Part shown: positions 54,086-62,982 of the stretch, one piece after another | Layout of the letters: every line of letters begins with the position of its first letter | Position numbering within the stretch: the stretch's first letter is position 1 | Assembly: GCA_963809925.1 (NCBI GenBank) | Contig: CAWELH010000008.1 | Coordinates: 434,001-498,000 of the forward strand | DNA: 64,000 nucleotides | Reading direction: 5' to 3' | Source: DASQZK01 sp963809925 | Lineage (GTDB): Bacteria; Bacteroidota; Bacteroidia; Bacteroidales; GCA-2748055 | Notes under the pieces: model-generated | Told to the model about the DNA's origin: nothing | Databases searched by the model: none | The model's input: only the letters and a program-made list of their open reading frames with translations | Made by a program: the position numbers and the translations under genes

Positions 54086-55528
54086 TTGAAAAGAAAATTT
54101 GTCACAAACCTGGCTCTGCTGCTCTTTCTGAACTTTCTGGTGAAGCCGTTCTGGATGTTTGGTATTGACAGGAAGGTGCAAAATGTACTTGGAGCGGGAG
54201 AGTATGGCTTGTACTTTTCACTTTTCAGCCTTTCCATCCTGCTGAATATCATGCTGGATGCAGGCATCATAAATTTCAACAACCGGAATATTGCGCAAAA
54301 TCCTGAAAGCCTTGGCGGTCAGCTTTCACAGATAGTCCCTCTCAAGTTCGCGCTTGCTGTTGTTTATGCATTTATTGTTTTCCTTGCCGGTATTGTTTTA
54401 GGTTATGACATTTCAAGGTTTAAAATCCTTGCCGTACTGGTGCTAAACCAGTTTTTACTATCCTTTATCCTGTATCTGCGATCCAACATCAGCGGACTGC
54501 ATTACTTCAGAACCGACAGTATCCTGTCGGTGACCGACAGGATACTGATGATCCTCATATGTAGTGTGTTGCTTTGGGGAAATATCACAGACATTCCGTT
54601 CAGGCTTGAATGGTACATCTTTGCCCAGACTTTTTCATACCTGATCACCGCAATGATTGCCCTTTCCATCGTACTGAAGCATGCAGGACGTATACGTCTG
54701 CAATTCAGGTGGCAGTATGGACTCAATATACTCCGGCAAAGTTATCCGTTTGCGATCCTTATCCTGCTCATGTCTTTTTTTAACAGGGTAGATACGGTTT
54801 TGATGGCCAGAATGCTTCCCGACGGTGATGTCCAGGCCGGTATCTATGCTCAGGGATTCAGAATCCTTGATGCGGCTTCCATGTTTGCCTTTCTGTTTGC
54901 CGGCTTATTGCTCCCCATCTTCTCACGCATGATAAAATTGCAGCAGCCCCTGGGAGAGATGCTCAAATTGTCGTACTCGCTGGTAATTATTCCTGCTTTG
55001 ACACTAGGCCTCGTATCCTTTTTTTACAGTCGTGAAATTATAGGTCTTCTATATAAAGAACACATCGACTATTCAGCCTCTGTTTACCGGATCCTCATCT
55101 TTGGTTTCACCTTCATCTCTACTTCTTATATATTCGGTACACTGCTTACGGCCAGTGGCAGCCTCAAAAAGCTGAACATGCTTGCTGCCTTTACAGTTGT
55201 GCTGAACCTTAGTCTGAACCTGTACCTGATCCCCAGATTCAAAGCACCCGGTGCAGCCATCGCCAGTATAAGTTCACAAGGCTTTTACGCCTTCGGACAG
55301 GTTATTCTCAGCGCCAGGATGTTCAGACTTAAACCAAATTACAGCCTGATTTTACGGTTCTGTATTTTCATCGCAGTAATGTTGGTAGCGGGCTGGCAGT
55401 TCATGCTTCATTTTGATTCATGGTATATTGGTCTCTCAGGAATGTGTATCCTCGCCGTCATACTTACATGGCTGCTAAAGATCATCACCCCAAAAAGCAT
55501 TTACAATATCCTCAGATATGATATCTGA
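54086..55528 (+). CDS. Polysaccharide flippase, Wzx/MATE-like
   Basis: This 480-residue protein has about 12-14 membrane helices, including FLNFLVKPFWMFGIDRKVQN at the start and NRVDTVLMARMLPDGDVQAG in the middle, characteristic of the polysaccharide-synthesis flippase family. The only usable start seen is TTG at 54086, with an in-frame stop upstream. It lies divergently from the broken GT4 gene, across a 183-bp gap. It should translocate a lipid-linked oligosaccharide. Confidence 0.88.
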   Translation: MKRKFVTNLALLLFLNFLVKPFWMFGIDRKVQNVLGAGEYGLYFSLFSLSILLNIMLDAGIINFNNRNIAQNPESLGGQLSQIVPLKFALAVVYAFIVFLAGIVLGYDISRFKILAVLVLNQFLLSFILYLRSNISGLHYFRTDSILSVTDRILMILICSVLLWGNITDIPFRLEWYIFAQTFSYLITAMIALSIVLKHAGRIRLQFRWQYGLNILRQSYPFAILILLMSFFNRVDTVLMARMLPDGDVQAGIYAQGFRILDAASMFAFLFAGLLLPIFSRMIKLQQPLGEMLKLSYSLVIIPALTLGLVSFFYSREIIGLLYKEHIDYSASVYRILIFGFTFISTSYIFGTLLTASGSLKKLNMLAAFTVVLNLSLNLYLIPRFKAPGAAIASISSQGFYAFGQVILSARMFRLKPNYSLILRFCIFIAVMLVAGWQFMLHFDSWYIGLSGMCILAVILTWLLKIITPKSIYNILRYDI

Positions 55529-55647
55529 CGCTCCATCCAGAACTGCCGGAAGTTGAAAATCCGCATGAAATGTTAGTATTTTGTTAATTCTTTCATCCGG
55601 CCTCAGCATTCAGAAATTGTTGAAATGCCTATTTTTAGAACAAATTA

Positions 55648-55887
55648 ATGCAACAGACCGTGAAAGACAGGAAACCCAGGGAAAAAGATATGCTGAGAAA
55701 AAACCGGCATTCCATACTTTTCAATACTCGTGAAATGAATGCCATTGAAGCCTATTGCAGAAAATACAAAGTGGAAAACAAATCCAAATTCATGAGAGAA
55801 ACAATCATCACAGAGATCCTTAAAAAATTTGATGAAGATTATCCCACACTTTTTGAGTTAGAAAAACCCAACCTCTTTTCCCGCTAA
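55648..55887 (+). CDS. Small ribbon-helix-helix-like protein
   Basis: This 79-residue basic protein has RHSILFNTREMNAIEAYCRK followed by ENKSKFMRETIITEILKKF, a beta-strand plus two-helix pattern expected for a ribbon-helix-helix fold. The C-terminus is acidic and aromatic. It lies 68 bases upstream of the SiaC-like gene on the same strand, and I believe this pairing recurs in Bacteroidota. DNA binding is inferred from fold pattern only. Confidence 0.7.
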   Translation: MQQTVKDRKPREKDMLRKNRHSILFNTREMNAIEAYCRKYKVENKSKFMRETIITEILKKFDEDYPTLFELEKPNLFSR

Positions 55888-55955
55888 ATCATTCCTCCCC
55901 AATTTCACTTTATATCTCGTTTTTTTTATCTTTACGTCTGAAACAATAACATATC

Positions 55956-56318
55956 ATGCATATTGTAGAGACAAAAAGCACCCCGGGCATATACGTGGAA
56001 AACGGGGTTTTTGAGATAAAGGGACGATCTATACCGGAGGATGCTTTTGAATTCTTTTCTCCGCTTTTGCATGAAGTCCAGACATATATGGAAAATCCGC
56101 TAGACAGAACGGAATTAAGGTTTCATCTTGAGTACATCAACAGCGGATCAAAAAAGTACATCACCAATTTTCTTGCAAAATTCAATGAGTTTTATCTGGA
56201 AGGAAATAATGTGATTATTTACTGGCATTTTGATTATGATGATGAATCGATGCAGGAGCTTGGAAATGATCTGCGTTCCATGATCCAGATCCCTTTTCAT
56301 GTCATTGAAGTAAAATAA
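55956..56318 (+). CDS. SiaC-family (DUF1987) regulatory phosphoprotein
   Basis: This 120-residue protein matches DUF1987: TKSTPGIYVENGVFEIKGRS, PEDAFEFFSPLLHEV, LRFHLEYINSGSKKYITNFL and VIIYWHFDYDDESM. In Pseudomonas, SiaC is switched by phosphorylation at a Thr in the NTSSSKY loop and activates a diguanylate cyclase. Here the loop reads INSGSKKY, with Ser as the only candidate sites. No SiaA/SiaB/SiaD homologue is in the window; a 7TM-DISM histidine kinase lies convergently downstream. Confidence 0.88.
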   Translation: MHIVETKSTPGIYVENGVFEIKGRSIPEDAFEFFSPLLHEVQTYMENPLDRTELRFHLEYINSGSKKYITNFLAKFNEFYLEGNNVIIYWHFDYDDESMQELGNDLRSMIQIPFHVIEVK

Positions 56319-56355
56319 TTTCCGTTTTAGGCTTTATTCTTAGATAGAGACTGTG

Positions 56356-58413
56356 TTATTTTTCAGCCTTCTCCAAGTTTTTTGGCAGGCGGATCGTAAT
56401 TACAGAGCCCTCCCCAGGTTGTGATGAAATGTCAAGCTTACCCTGGTGCAGACTAACAAGATCGATACATAACCTGAGCCCCAGACCGGTGCCCTTCTCG
56501 TTGCCTGTTCCATACGTTGAGACAGCCGCAGTTTCTGAAAAGATCTTTTGTACCTGTTCATGCGTCATGCCAACACCCTGGTCCTCAACAATGATCCTGA
56601 ACCATTCTTCTTCAAAGTCCAGAGAAACCTTAACTTCTTCTCCCTTATTACTGAATTTGATCGCATTCGAGATGAGATTACGCAAAATGATCATCAGAAT
56701 CTCCCTGTCACAGGTTAAATTTGTTTTAGTCTCTGCCTCCAACAGCAATTTCACTCCTTTTTGTGCAGCAGTCTCTCCAAGTAGCATAAACGTATCCCTA
56801 ACGATAACATTCATATCACAGTTTGCGGGATGGAGAGATAACTGTTTTCCCTGGCTACGACCCCAGTATAAAAGGTTGTCAACAAGCGTTGAAGCTGATC
56901 TTGCAATAGCCGATGCCGACTTCATAATTTCACTTCGCCTCGTAAGGTCCAAGCCGGATCCTGCCATTTCAAGAAAGGCATTTATACTTGCAAGAGGATC
57001 ACGAAGATCGTGCGCTATAATTGAAAGTACCCTGTTCTTAAAATCAACCTCATTCTGAAGTTCTTTATTTTGCTTAGCAATATGCTTATTCTGTGCTTCA
57101 ATCTCCATCGTTCTCTGATCCACGAGGTTTCCAAGATTATCATTGACATACTCAATCTCCTCAAGCAACTCTTCATTCCTAACGAATACCCATACCCATT
57201 CACGTATGATCATTATGGCCTGCACAGAAATAAAGAAAAGAACAGAAAAATGCAGAATGTATTTGCCTGACATTGGTGACCATGAATTTGCAAGCAGTAT
57301 ATCATTCAATAAGGCCAGAATGAAGAGCAGGAGTGCTGCGAAATACAATGCGTGGCCACTGCCCCTTTTCCCAAGGTTTTTCAAACTAACGACAAAATAC
57401 CAGGTAAGCATGAACACGGCCACCGGTTCGAGGTAAACCATCGTCCAGGCAAAAATACGTACTCTGCTAAAAATGATAAGTCCTGTGGTCACGGCAGTAA
57501 TACCAGTATTTATCTGGTTGAATAATCTGCTGAACTTTGACGGATAAATGGAATGCAGGTACCACAGGCCTGCACAGAAGGCCATAAAAGTTCCAAGGTA
57601 TTCAAATCTGATGAGCCAAATCCAGGGAGGATGATACAGATGTTGGAAAGGATAACTGCCGGTTGCCGCCAGGCGGATAAAGGTTCCGCAGAGTGTAAAG
57701 GCAAAAAACAAGAGCTTTTTACTTGAAGGATAGAAAAAATAAAAAAATAAAAAAAACAGAAAATATGCGAGAAGAACACCCAGTGAGATGTTAACAATCA
57801 TCAATTCAATTTCTTTTCCCCTTTGCACAGCACTTCCTTTCCCAAAGAGCATCTCCTTCCAGAAGCCACCTCTTCTGTGACGATAATTTGAAACATGGAT
57901 TGTAACATTCAGTGTATCCGACAGAGGTTTCAAATACACTGTGAACGGGGCGTAATCTGGTTTGCCGGAAGTGGCTGCTGTTCCCACCTTCCCGTTACTA
58001 CCCATGTATGATCCGTTCAGAAAGAAGTCAAATGCAGAATCGAATACCGGCAATGAAAAACCTATTGTGTCATTCATACCCGGGGGGAGCAGGATGCGAA
58101 GAAAATAGGTTCCAAACCCCTTATCTGAATACCTGATGCCGTTTTGATCCCTGAAGGCCGTCCAGTATGAAGGTACCTTTACCAGATTTCCGCCTGAAGG
58201 AATAAGAACGGACGAAAGACTGTCGGCAGGAACTAACCTGTTCCAGTAAAAAACCCAGGTACCGTTTAACGAAATGAGCCTTCCATCCAACATCGAAAAG
58301 TGCCTGAGATCCAACACACCAGCTTCAGGGGTGGGTATCTCCCGGCTGGCAGAAAAAATTTGATTATGAAGAGATAAAAATAGAAGGAAAACCATCAACT
58401 TTCTGCACATCAT
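56356..58413 (-). CDS. 7TM-DISM-type sensor histidine kinase
   Basis: The chosen start (58411-58413) gives a signal peptide (RKLMVFLLFLSLHNQIFSAS), better placed than a GTG 30 codons upstream. A galactose-binding-like sensor domain follows (LNGTWVFYWNRLVPADSL; GTYFLRILLPPGMNDTIGFS), then seven helices, a coiled coil, and a HisKA domain with the phospho-His in LSIIAHDLRDPLASINAFLE. The HATPase domain reads ILRNLISNAIKFSNKGEEV, IIVEDQGVGM and GTGLGLRLCIDLV. No receiver is attached. It likely senses a carbohydrate or other small ligand in the periplasm. The partner regulator is not adjacent. Confidence 0.93.
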   Translation of the reverse strand: MMCRKLMVFLLFLSLHNQIFSASREIPTPEAGVLDLRHFSMLDGRLISLNGTWVFYWNRLVPADSLSSVLIPSGGNLVKVPSYWTAFRDQNGIRYSDKGFGTYFLRILLPPGMNDTIGFSLPVFDSAFDFFLNGSYMGSNGKVGTAATSGKPDYAPFTVYLKPLSDTLNVTIHVSNYRHRRGGFWKEMLFGKGSAVQRGKEIELMIVNISLGVLLAYFLFFLFFYFFYPSSKKLLFFAFTLCGTFIRLAATGSYPFQHLYHPPWIWLIRFEYLGTFMAFCAGLWYLHSIYPSKFSRLFNQINTGITAVTTGLIIFSRVRIFAWTMVYLEPVAVFMLTWYFVVSLKNLGKRGSGHALYFAALLLFILALLNDILLANSWSPMSGKYILHFSVLFFISVQAIMIIREWVWVFVRNEELLEEIEYVNDNLGNLVDQRTMEIEAQNKHIAKQNKELQNEVDFKNRVLSIIAHDLRDPLASINAFLEMAGSGLDLTRRSEIMKSASAIARSASTLVDNLLYWGRSQGKQLSLHPANCDMNVIVRDTFMLLGETAAQKGVKLLLEAETKTNLTCDREILMIILRNLISNAIKFSNKGEEVKVSLDFEEEWFRIIVEDQGVGMTHEQVQKIFSETAAVSTYGTGNEKGTGLGLRLCIDLVSLHQGKLDISSQPGEGSVITIRLPKNLEKAEK

Positions 58414-58521
58414 AACTCCTGGCACTTCATCATTTAACCTAGCGTATAAAACTACTAAATGGTTGCAATTTATCCATAAAATTCTGAACTTCTTAACGAA
58501 CACCCCCTAAAAAGGTTAACA

Positions 58522-59292
58522 CTATTCCCCCAATTTGTTGATTTTTTTAATAACCGGCGAAGTAAGCGAGGGGTAATCATCATTAAAGTGATGACCGCCT
58601 TCAACACCAATAAACTCAATATGTTCTGATGGCAACTCACCAACCAGCGTCTCCGATTCCTTTTTCCCATAAATGATGAGCATTGCGGGTCCTATGATCT
58701 TTTTTATTTCCGGAACTACACGATAAGGACTGTTACTGTCACCCTTGAGCCAGCCCGTAAGTTGAAATTCAAAGGACGCATGGTGGCTGGGTGACATCAT
58801 AACCAGAAGGGGCGTCATACTTTTGAGTTGCACCGGAAAATTATTAAAAATAAAAGGCAGAACATCTGCGCCGAATGAATAGCCGAGTATAACGATCTGT
58901 CGTTTATTCCACAAAGCTGAGTAATATCTGACAACTTTTGCAAAGTCACCCGAGGCGGATTTTGGATCCGATTTGTGCCAGAAGTATTTCAATGCATCGA
59001 TGCCTGCTACGTCAATACCACTCTCTGAATAAGATTTGGCTAGGCCGTCGATGAAACTATTCCACCCGCCATCACCGGAAATAATGACTAAAAGTGGACT
59101 TCTGGCACTACTGTGAAGTGCTGGGAAAGCATGTACGGGTAAACTGCTTATATTGATGGTGTCATCAGCGTCAAAGGCCATTCTATTTGTTACATTGGCG
59201 TATCCATAGTTAACCATGCCCGAGAAGAAATACACCATAATCAGGCTGAAGTTGGCACAGGATCGGAAAAAGTAAGATATGATTCCATTCAT
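58522..59292 (-). CDS. AcvB/VirJ-like alpha/beta hydrolase
   Basis: The N-terminus has a signal-like hydrophobic segment (FSLIMVYFFSGMVNYGYANV). The rest matches the VirJ family: LLVIISGDGGWNSFIDGLAK, VAGIDALKYFWHKSDPKSAS, VILGYSFGADVLPFIFNNFP with the nucleophile Ser in GYSFGA, and GVEGGHHFNDDYPSL with the catalytic His. In Agrobacterium and related bacteria these are periplasmic proteins linked to virulence and to lysyl-phosphatidylglycerol hydrolysis. Here it stands between the kinase and the permease; the kinase stop lies about 109 bases away. Confidence 0.87.
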   Translation of the reverse strand: MNGIISYFFRSCANFSLIMVYFFSGMVNYGYANVTNRMAFDADDTINISSLPVHAFPALHSSARSPLLVIISGDGGWNSFIDGLAKSYSESGIDVAGIDALKYFWHKSDPKSASGDFAKVVRYYSALWNKRQIVILGYSFGADVLPFIFNNFPVQLKSMTPLLVMMSPSHHASFEFQLTGWLKGDSNSPYRVVPEIKKIIGPAMLIIYGKKESETLVGELPSEHIEFIGVEGGHHFNDDYPSLTSPVIKKINKLGE

Positions 59293-59383
59293 AGTATTGA
59301 AATATGATGTAGAAACACTATAGGTCGAAAAATGTATCAGACGTTAACAACTTTTAGGATATCGCAAGGCAGGAACTTCATTG

Positions 59384-61114
59384 TCAGGCTTTCAAAGCTT
59401 CTAAATTCAGTTTACTGTGCCGCCTGCCAAAGGTGAAATAGATCACCAGGCCAATTAGTAGCCATACAATAAATCTAAGCCAGTTCGAGATGCCCATTTC
59501 AGTCATAAGAAAAAGGCAGCTCAACAAACCGAGGACAGGGATAAGGGATAGATTCCTGGTAAAGCTTAAAATGCCGATGTAAATACTGATCACGATAAAC
59601 AGAATCGTAGGTGTCTCTTCCCAGCTGAACAGTGAAGATGTCTCACCGGTAAAAAAGTTGTTCCAGTATCCCTGGTTGAATGAATAACTGGCAAAGCCGG
59701 TAAGGATGAGTAGCGGAAGCACTATATACCTGCCGTTGATATAGGGCACTTTAAACCCCGGGGCCTCCTGATCATTGTTGTCTCTTTCGTTAAGCACCAG
59801 AACCCCGGCACATACAATAATAAAGGCGAATAGCGTTCCGATACTGGTGAGGTCGGTGACAAGGGTAAGGTTAAGCATCATTGCCGGGATTCCGACCACA
59901 ATCCCTGTTATGATGGTCGCAAACGAAGGTGTCTTAAAGCGCGGATGTATCCTTGCAAATATTTTTGGCAACAGTCCGTCGCGGCTCATACTCATCCATA
60001 TACGAGGCTGGCCCAGCTGAAAGATGAGTAATACACTGGCCATGGCAACAAGGGCTGTAAAAGCAACAACACCACTTACCCAGTTCAGCCCAACTTTTCT
60101 GAACGCAAACGACAACGGATCACCCACTTCGAGCTGATTATATTTAACCATGCCCGTTAATACAAGCGCAACGAGTACGTATAAGATGGTTGAAATGGAC
60201 AGAGCGAGAAATATCGCCTTCGGCAGATCTCTGGATGGATTTTTGCATTCCTCCGCAGTGGTCGAAATGGCATCGAAACCAATATATGCAAAGAAAACGG
60301 CCGAGACACCCTTCAATACCCCGGTAATCCCGTTGGGGGCAAAGGGATGCCAGTTGACTGGCTTGACATAAAATGAACCGATCATAATAAAGGAGAAAAT
60401 GATCAACAGTTTTATTCCTACCATTACGTTATTCGCCCTTTTGGATTCCCGGATGCCAATATATACGATCACAGTGATGACAATGACGATGAACAGTGCA
60501 GGAATATCACCGATGAGATGCAAACTCCCAATCCTGGGAGCAAGTTCCCAGGCGTGATAGCCCTCACGTGTGAACTGAGGAAGGGATTCAAGAGGATTAC
60601 CCGCGCCGATAGCGGCCACTGCTTCCTTATGGGCTTTGAAAGCCGTGAAGTAATCAATAGTCAGAAATTCCGGTATCCTGAAACCAAAGCCATGAAAGAA
60701 TTCGGTAAAATAATCAGACCATGAGATGGCCACTGCAATATTACCGATGGCGTATTCAAGCAATAGATCCCAGCCGATAATCCATGCGATGAGCTCTCCA
60801 AAAGAATAATAGGCGTATGTGTAGGCACTTCCCGACACGGGCACTCTGGAAGCAAATTCCGCATAACACAACGCTGAAAAACCGCAGGCAACTGCCGTGA
60901 AAATGAACAGAACTGAAATCGCCGGACCTCCTGATGCTGCGGCCGTACCGATGGTCGAAAATATTCCTGCACCGATGATGGCTGCAATACCAAAGGCGGT
61001 GAGATCTCTGACGGTAAGATTTCTGCTCAGCTGTACGTTGAGGCCACCACCAGCCTCAAGCTCAGGCTGGATATTAGTAAGAGATTTTTTTCGGAATAAG
61101 GATTCTCTTCCCAT
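59384..61114 (-). CDS. APC-family cationic amino acid permease-like protein
   Basis: This transporter has 576 residues and 12-14 helices. The start of the transport core is LTAFGIAAIIGAGIFSTIGT, followed by FTAVACGFSALCYAEFASRV and SGSAYTYAYYSFGELIAWII. VFFAYIGFDAISTTAEECKN is typical of the CAT/YfnA subgroup. It imports an amino acid by proton symport; the exact substrate is not visible. It is monocistronic. Confidence 0.92.
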   Translation of the reverse strand: MGRESLFRKKSLTNIQPELEAGGGLNVQLSRNLTVRDLTAFGIAAIIGAGIFSTIGTAAASGGPAISVLFIFTAVACGFSALCYAEFASRVPVSGSAYTYAYYSFGELIAWIIGWDLLLEYAIGNIAVAISWSDYFTEFFHGFGFRIPEFLTIDYFTAFKAHKEAVAAIGAGNPLESLPQFTREGYHAWELAPRIGSLHLIGDIPALFIVIVITVIVYIGIRESKRANNVMVGIKLLIIFSFIMIGSFYVKPVNWHPFAPNGITGVLKGVSAVFFAYIGFDAISTTAEECKNPSRDLPKAIFLALSISTILYVLVALVLTGMVKYNQLEVGDPLSFAFRKVGLNWVSGVVAFTALVAMASVLLIFQLGQPRIWMSMSRDGLLPKIFARIHPRFKTPSFATIITGIVVGIPAMMLNLTLVTDLTSIGTLFAFIIVCAGVLVLNERDNNDQEAPGFKVPYINGRYIVLPLLILTGFASYSFNQGYWNNFFTGETSSLFSWEETPTILFIVISIYIGILSFTRNLSLIPVLGLLSCLFLMTEMGISNWLRFIVWLLIGLVIYFTFGRRHSKLNLEALKA

Positions 61115-61331
61115 GAAAAGCCTATTTAATCTTCGGTATTTTTTTGAAGGCAGAAAAATACAATTATTATGCTAAGGAAAAAAAATAACCGGTGCCAAAT
61201 CACCTCCAAATATGGCTCAAACTAAATCTCATATATTTACTACCCCCTATTTTACCGCCTGACGATCAAGACTGTTCCTGATTGCACCTTCACAATAACA
61301 ATGGAAATATTCCATCAAATTCCCCTGTTCA

Positions 61332-62771
61332 CTACCTGAACAGTATTCCCTTTGCCAGTTCTGTATGTAACTTCAGCTCCTCCGCTGATTCTATCCTGTG
61401 GCCACAAATCGTCAGGTTTTGTATCAATATGTTCTGAACCATGTGATCCTCATCAAAGCCGTTGATTACGGAGTAAGGTTGAAAACCTTCGACGCTAATA
61501 TCCTTAAACACGATGTTCCTGATCTGACCCCGGAACTTCGAATGATCAGCCTTCTGGTTCTCGGCGACATACAATACACCATCCCATGCTCCCCTGAGAT
61601 ACCGGCTTTCCCGTTCCTGGCGGCTATCGGGCCGGTCGGCGCTATACTGGGAAAGGAAGATGGCCAGATCAATCAGCTTCTGCCTCGCATCCTCAATCCG
61701 GATATTCTTGAATACAACATTTTCAACCACACTGTTGTCGGCATTGTGTATGCTGAACACCGCACCGGCCTGAACATGGATGATATCGCTGTTGCTGAAA
61801 ACAATGTTCCTCACAAAATCCGACCTCAATTCAAAACCAATCTCAAGTCCGTTACCCCATGCAGCATTCCAGAAAACACAATTTTCTATCAGAATGTTCT
61901 CGCAATTCAGCGAGTCGGGATAATCTCCAAACGATTTTATTGCAATGCAGTCATCCTTGGTATGAATAAAACAATGGCTCACTTTCACGTTCCGGCTTCT
62001 CACAATATCAATCCCGTCATCACTCCCATTGTCACTGAGGATACGAACTCCATTGATCTCCACATTTTCAGAATTGAAGGGTACAATCTGCCACAAATGA
62101 CTGTCGACCAGCAGAATGTCCTGAACCCTGACATCCCTGCAATCGGTGAACTGAACCGATCGTGTGTGGTGCTCCCGTCCGGTTATCCGGTTATCCGTGC
62201 CAAGCAGGATGCCCCTCCCCCGTACTGTCACATGTTCCATCTTTTCAGCATTGATCACACCTTTGACAACAGCGCCTCCTGCAATGTAAACCGTTTCGCC
62301 ACTTTTTGGAGCGATGAGCCCGGCATCATAAACTTTACCCCCTTCAAAGTAAATGACGCCTTTGGCATCCGGGGCCGGGATATCTTGCTCAGGTGCATTG
62401 GTAAATAGATAGAGGGGGAAATTGAGAAAATCACCATTTAGCTCAATGCTCAGATTTCCCGGATGCGTTAGGGTTATGTAAATAGTGCTGTCGTGAAATT
62501 CTGCCCTGATATTTTCATTGAGAGGTCTGACATCCACCCATTTTATATCACGGTCGGCACGGATCTCCACCTTCGCTTCACCGGTAAAATCGAAAACTGC
62601 ATAGGAAGCAAAAGGCGCGTCGTAAACCATAACATCCCGGTCTTCCGCAGTAACGGTATAATGATTGGAGCGATCCATCCCTTCAGTTACCGGAAAGGTT
62701 ATGACCCGCGCATAAGCAACCGGGTGCAATACCATGGCAAGGGAAAATGTAAGGATTATTGTGATTCTCAT
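61332..62771 (-). CDS. GH28/GH49-like beta-helix glycoside hydrolase
   Basis: A signal peptide (MRITIILTFSLAMVLHPVAY) is followed by a beta-sandwich N-terminal domain (about 25-125) and a right-handed parallel beta-helix. Catalytic Asp candidates are in NGSDDGIDIVRSRN and HTKDDCIAIKSFGD, as in polygalacturonases (GH28) and dextranases (GH49). The GHG loop of GH28 is replaced by WGNGLEIGFE. The N-terminal domain with RPLNENIRAEF and GDFLNFPLYLFTN resembles the GH49 layout. The substrate is therefore open: pectin-type or another uronate or glucan. The gene is divergent from the aldo/keto reductase. Confidence 0.82.
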   Translation of the reverse strand: MRITIILTFSLAMVLHPVAYARVITFPVTEGMDRSNHYTVTAEDRDVMVYDAPFASYAVFDFTGEAKVEIRADRDIKWVDVRPLNENIRAEFHDSTIYITLTHPGNLSIELNGDFLNFPLYLFTNAPEQDIPAPDAKGVIYFEGGKVYDAGLIAPKSGETVYIAGGAVVKGVINAEKMEHVTVRGRGILLGTDNRITGREHHTRSVQFTDCRDVRVQDILLVDSHLWQIVPFNSENVEINGVRILSDNGSDDGIDIVRSRNVKVSHCFIHTKDDCIAIKSFGDYPDSLNCENILIENCVFWNAAWGNGLEIGFELRSDFVRNIVFSNSDIIHVQAGAVFSIHNADNSVVENVVFKNIRIEDARQKLIDLAIFLSQYSADRPDSRQERESRYLRGAWDGVLYVAENQKADHSKFRGQIRNIVFKDISVEGFQPYSVINGFDEDHMVQNILIQNLTICGHRIESAEELKLHTELAKGILFR

Positions 62772-62982
62772 TCTTTCATGTATTTGTTGAGCCTGTAGTT
62801 GTCATTCATGGTAAAGCCGTTGCGGAAAGTTAACCCACCGCGCCGGTTTTACAAACTTAGGAAAATTGTAATGCAGGATAAAGCGGTTTCATCCAATAAT
62901 GAATTTTGCCGTCATTTTTTATCGGAGCTGAATTATTGCTATATTGTCGCAATTACTGAGGACGATTTAAAACCAATGAAAA

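Noticed and set aside
58414..58503. GTG start for the 7TM-DISM kinase giving a 30-residue extension
   Set aside because: The extension would bury the signal peptide, which begins naturally at the paired ATG codons at 58413/58410.
61398..62408. 336-codon plus-strand frame
   Set aside because: It lies wholly antisense inside the GH28-like gene, which has a signal peptide and family motifs; a shadow frame.
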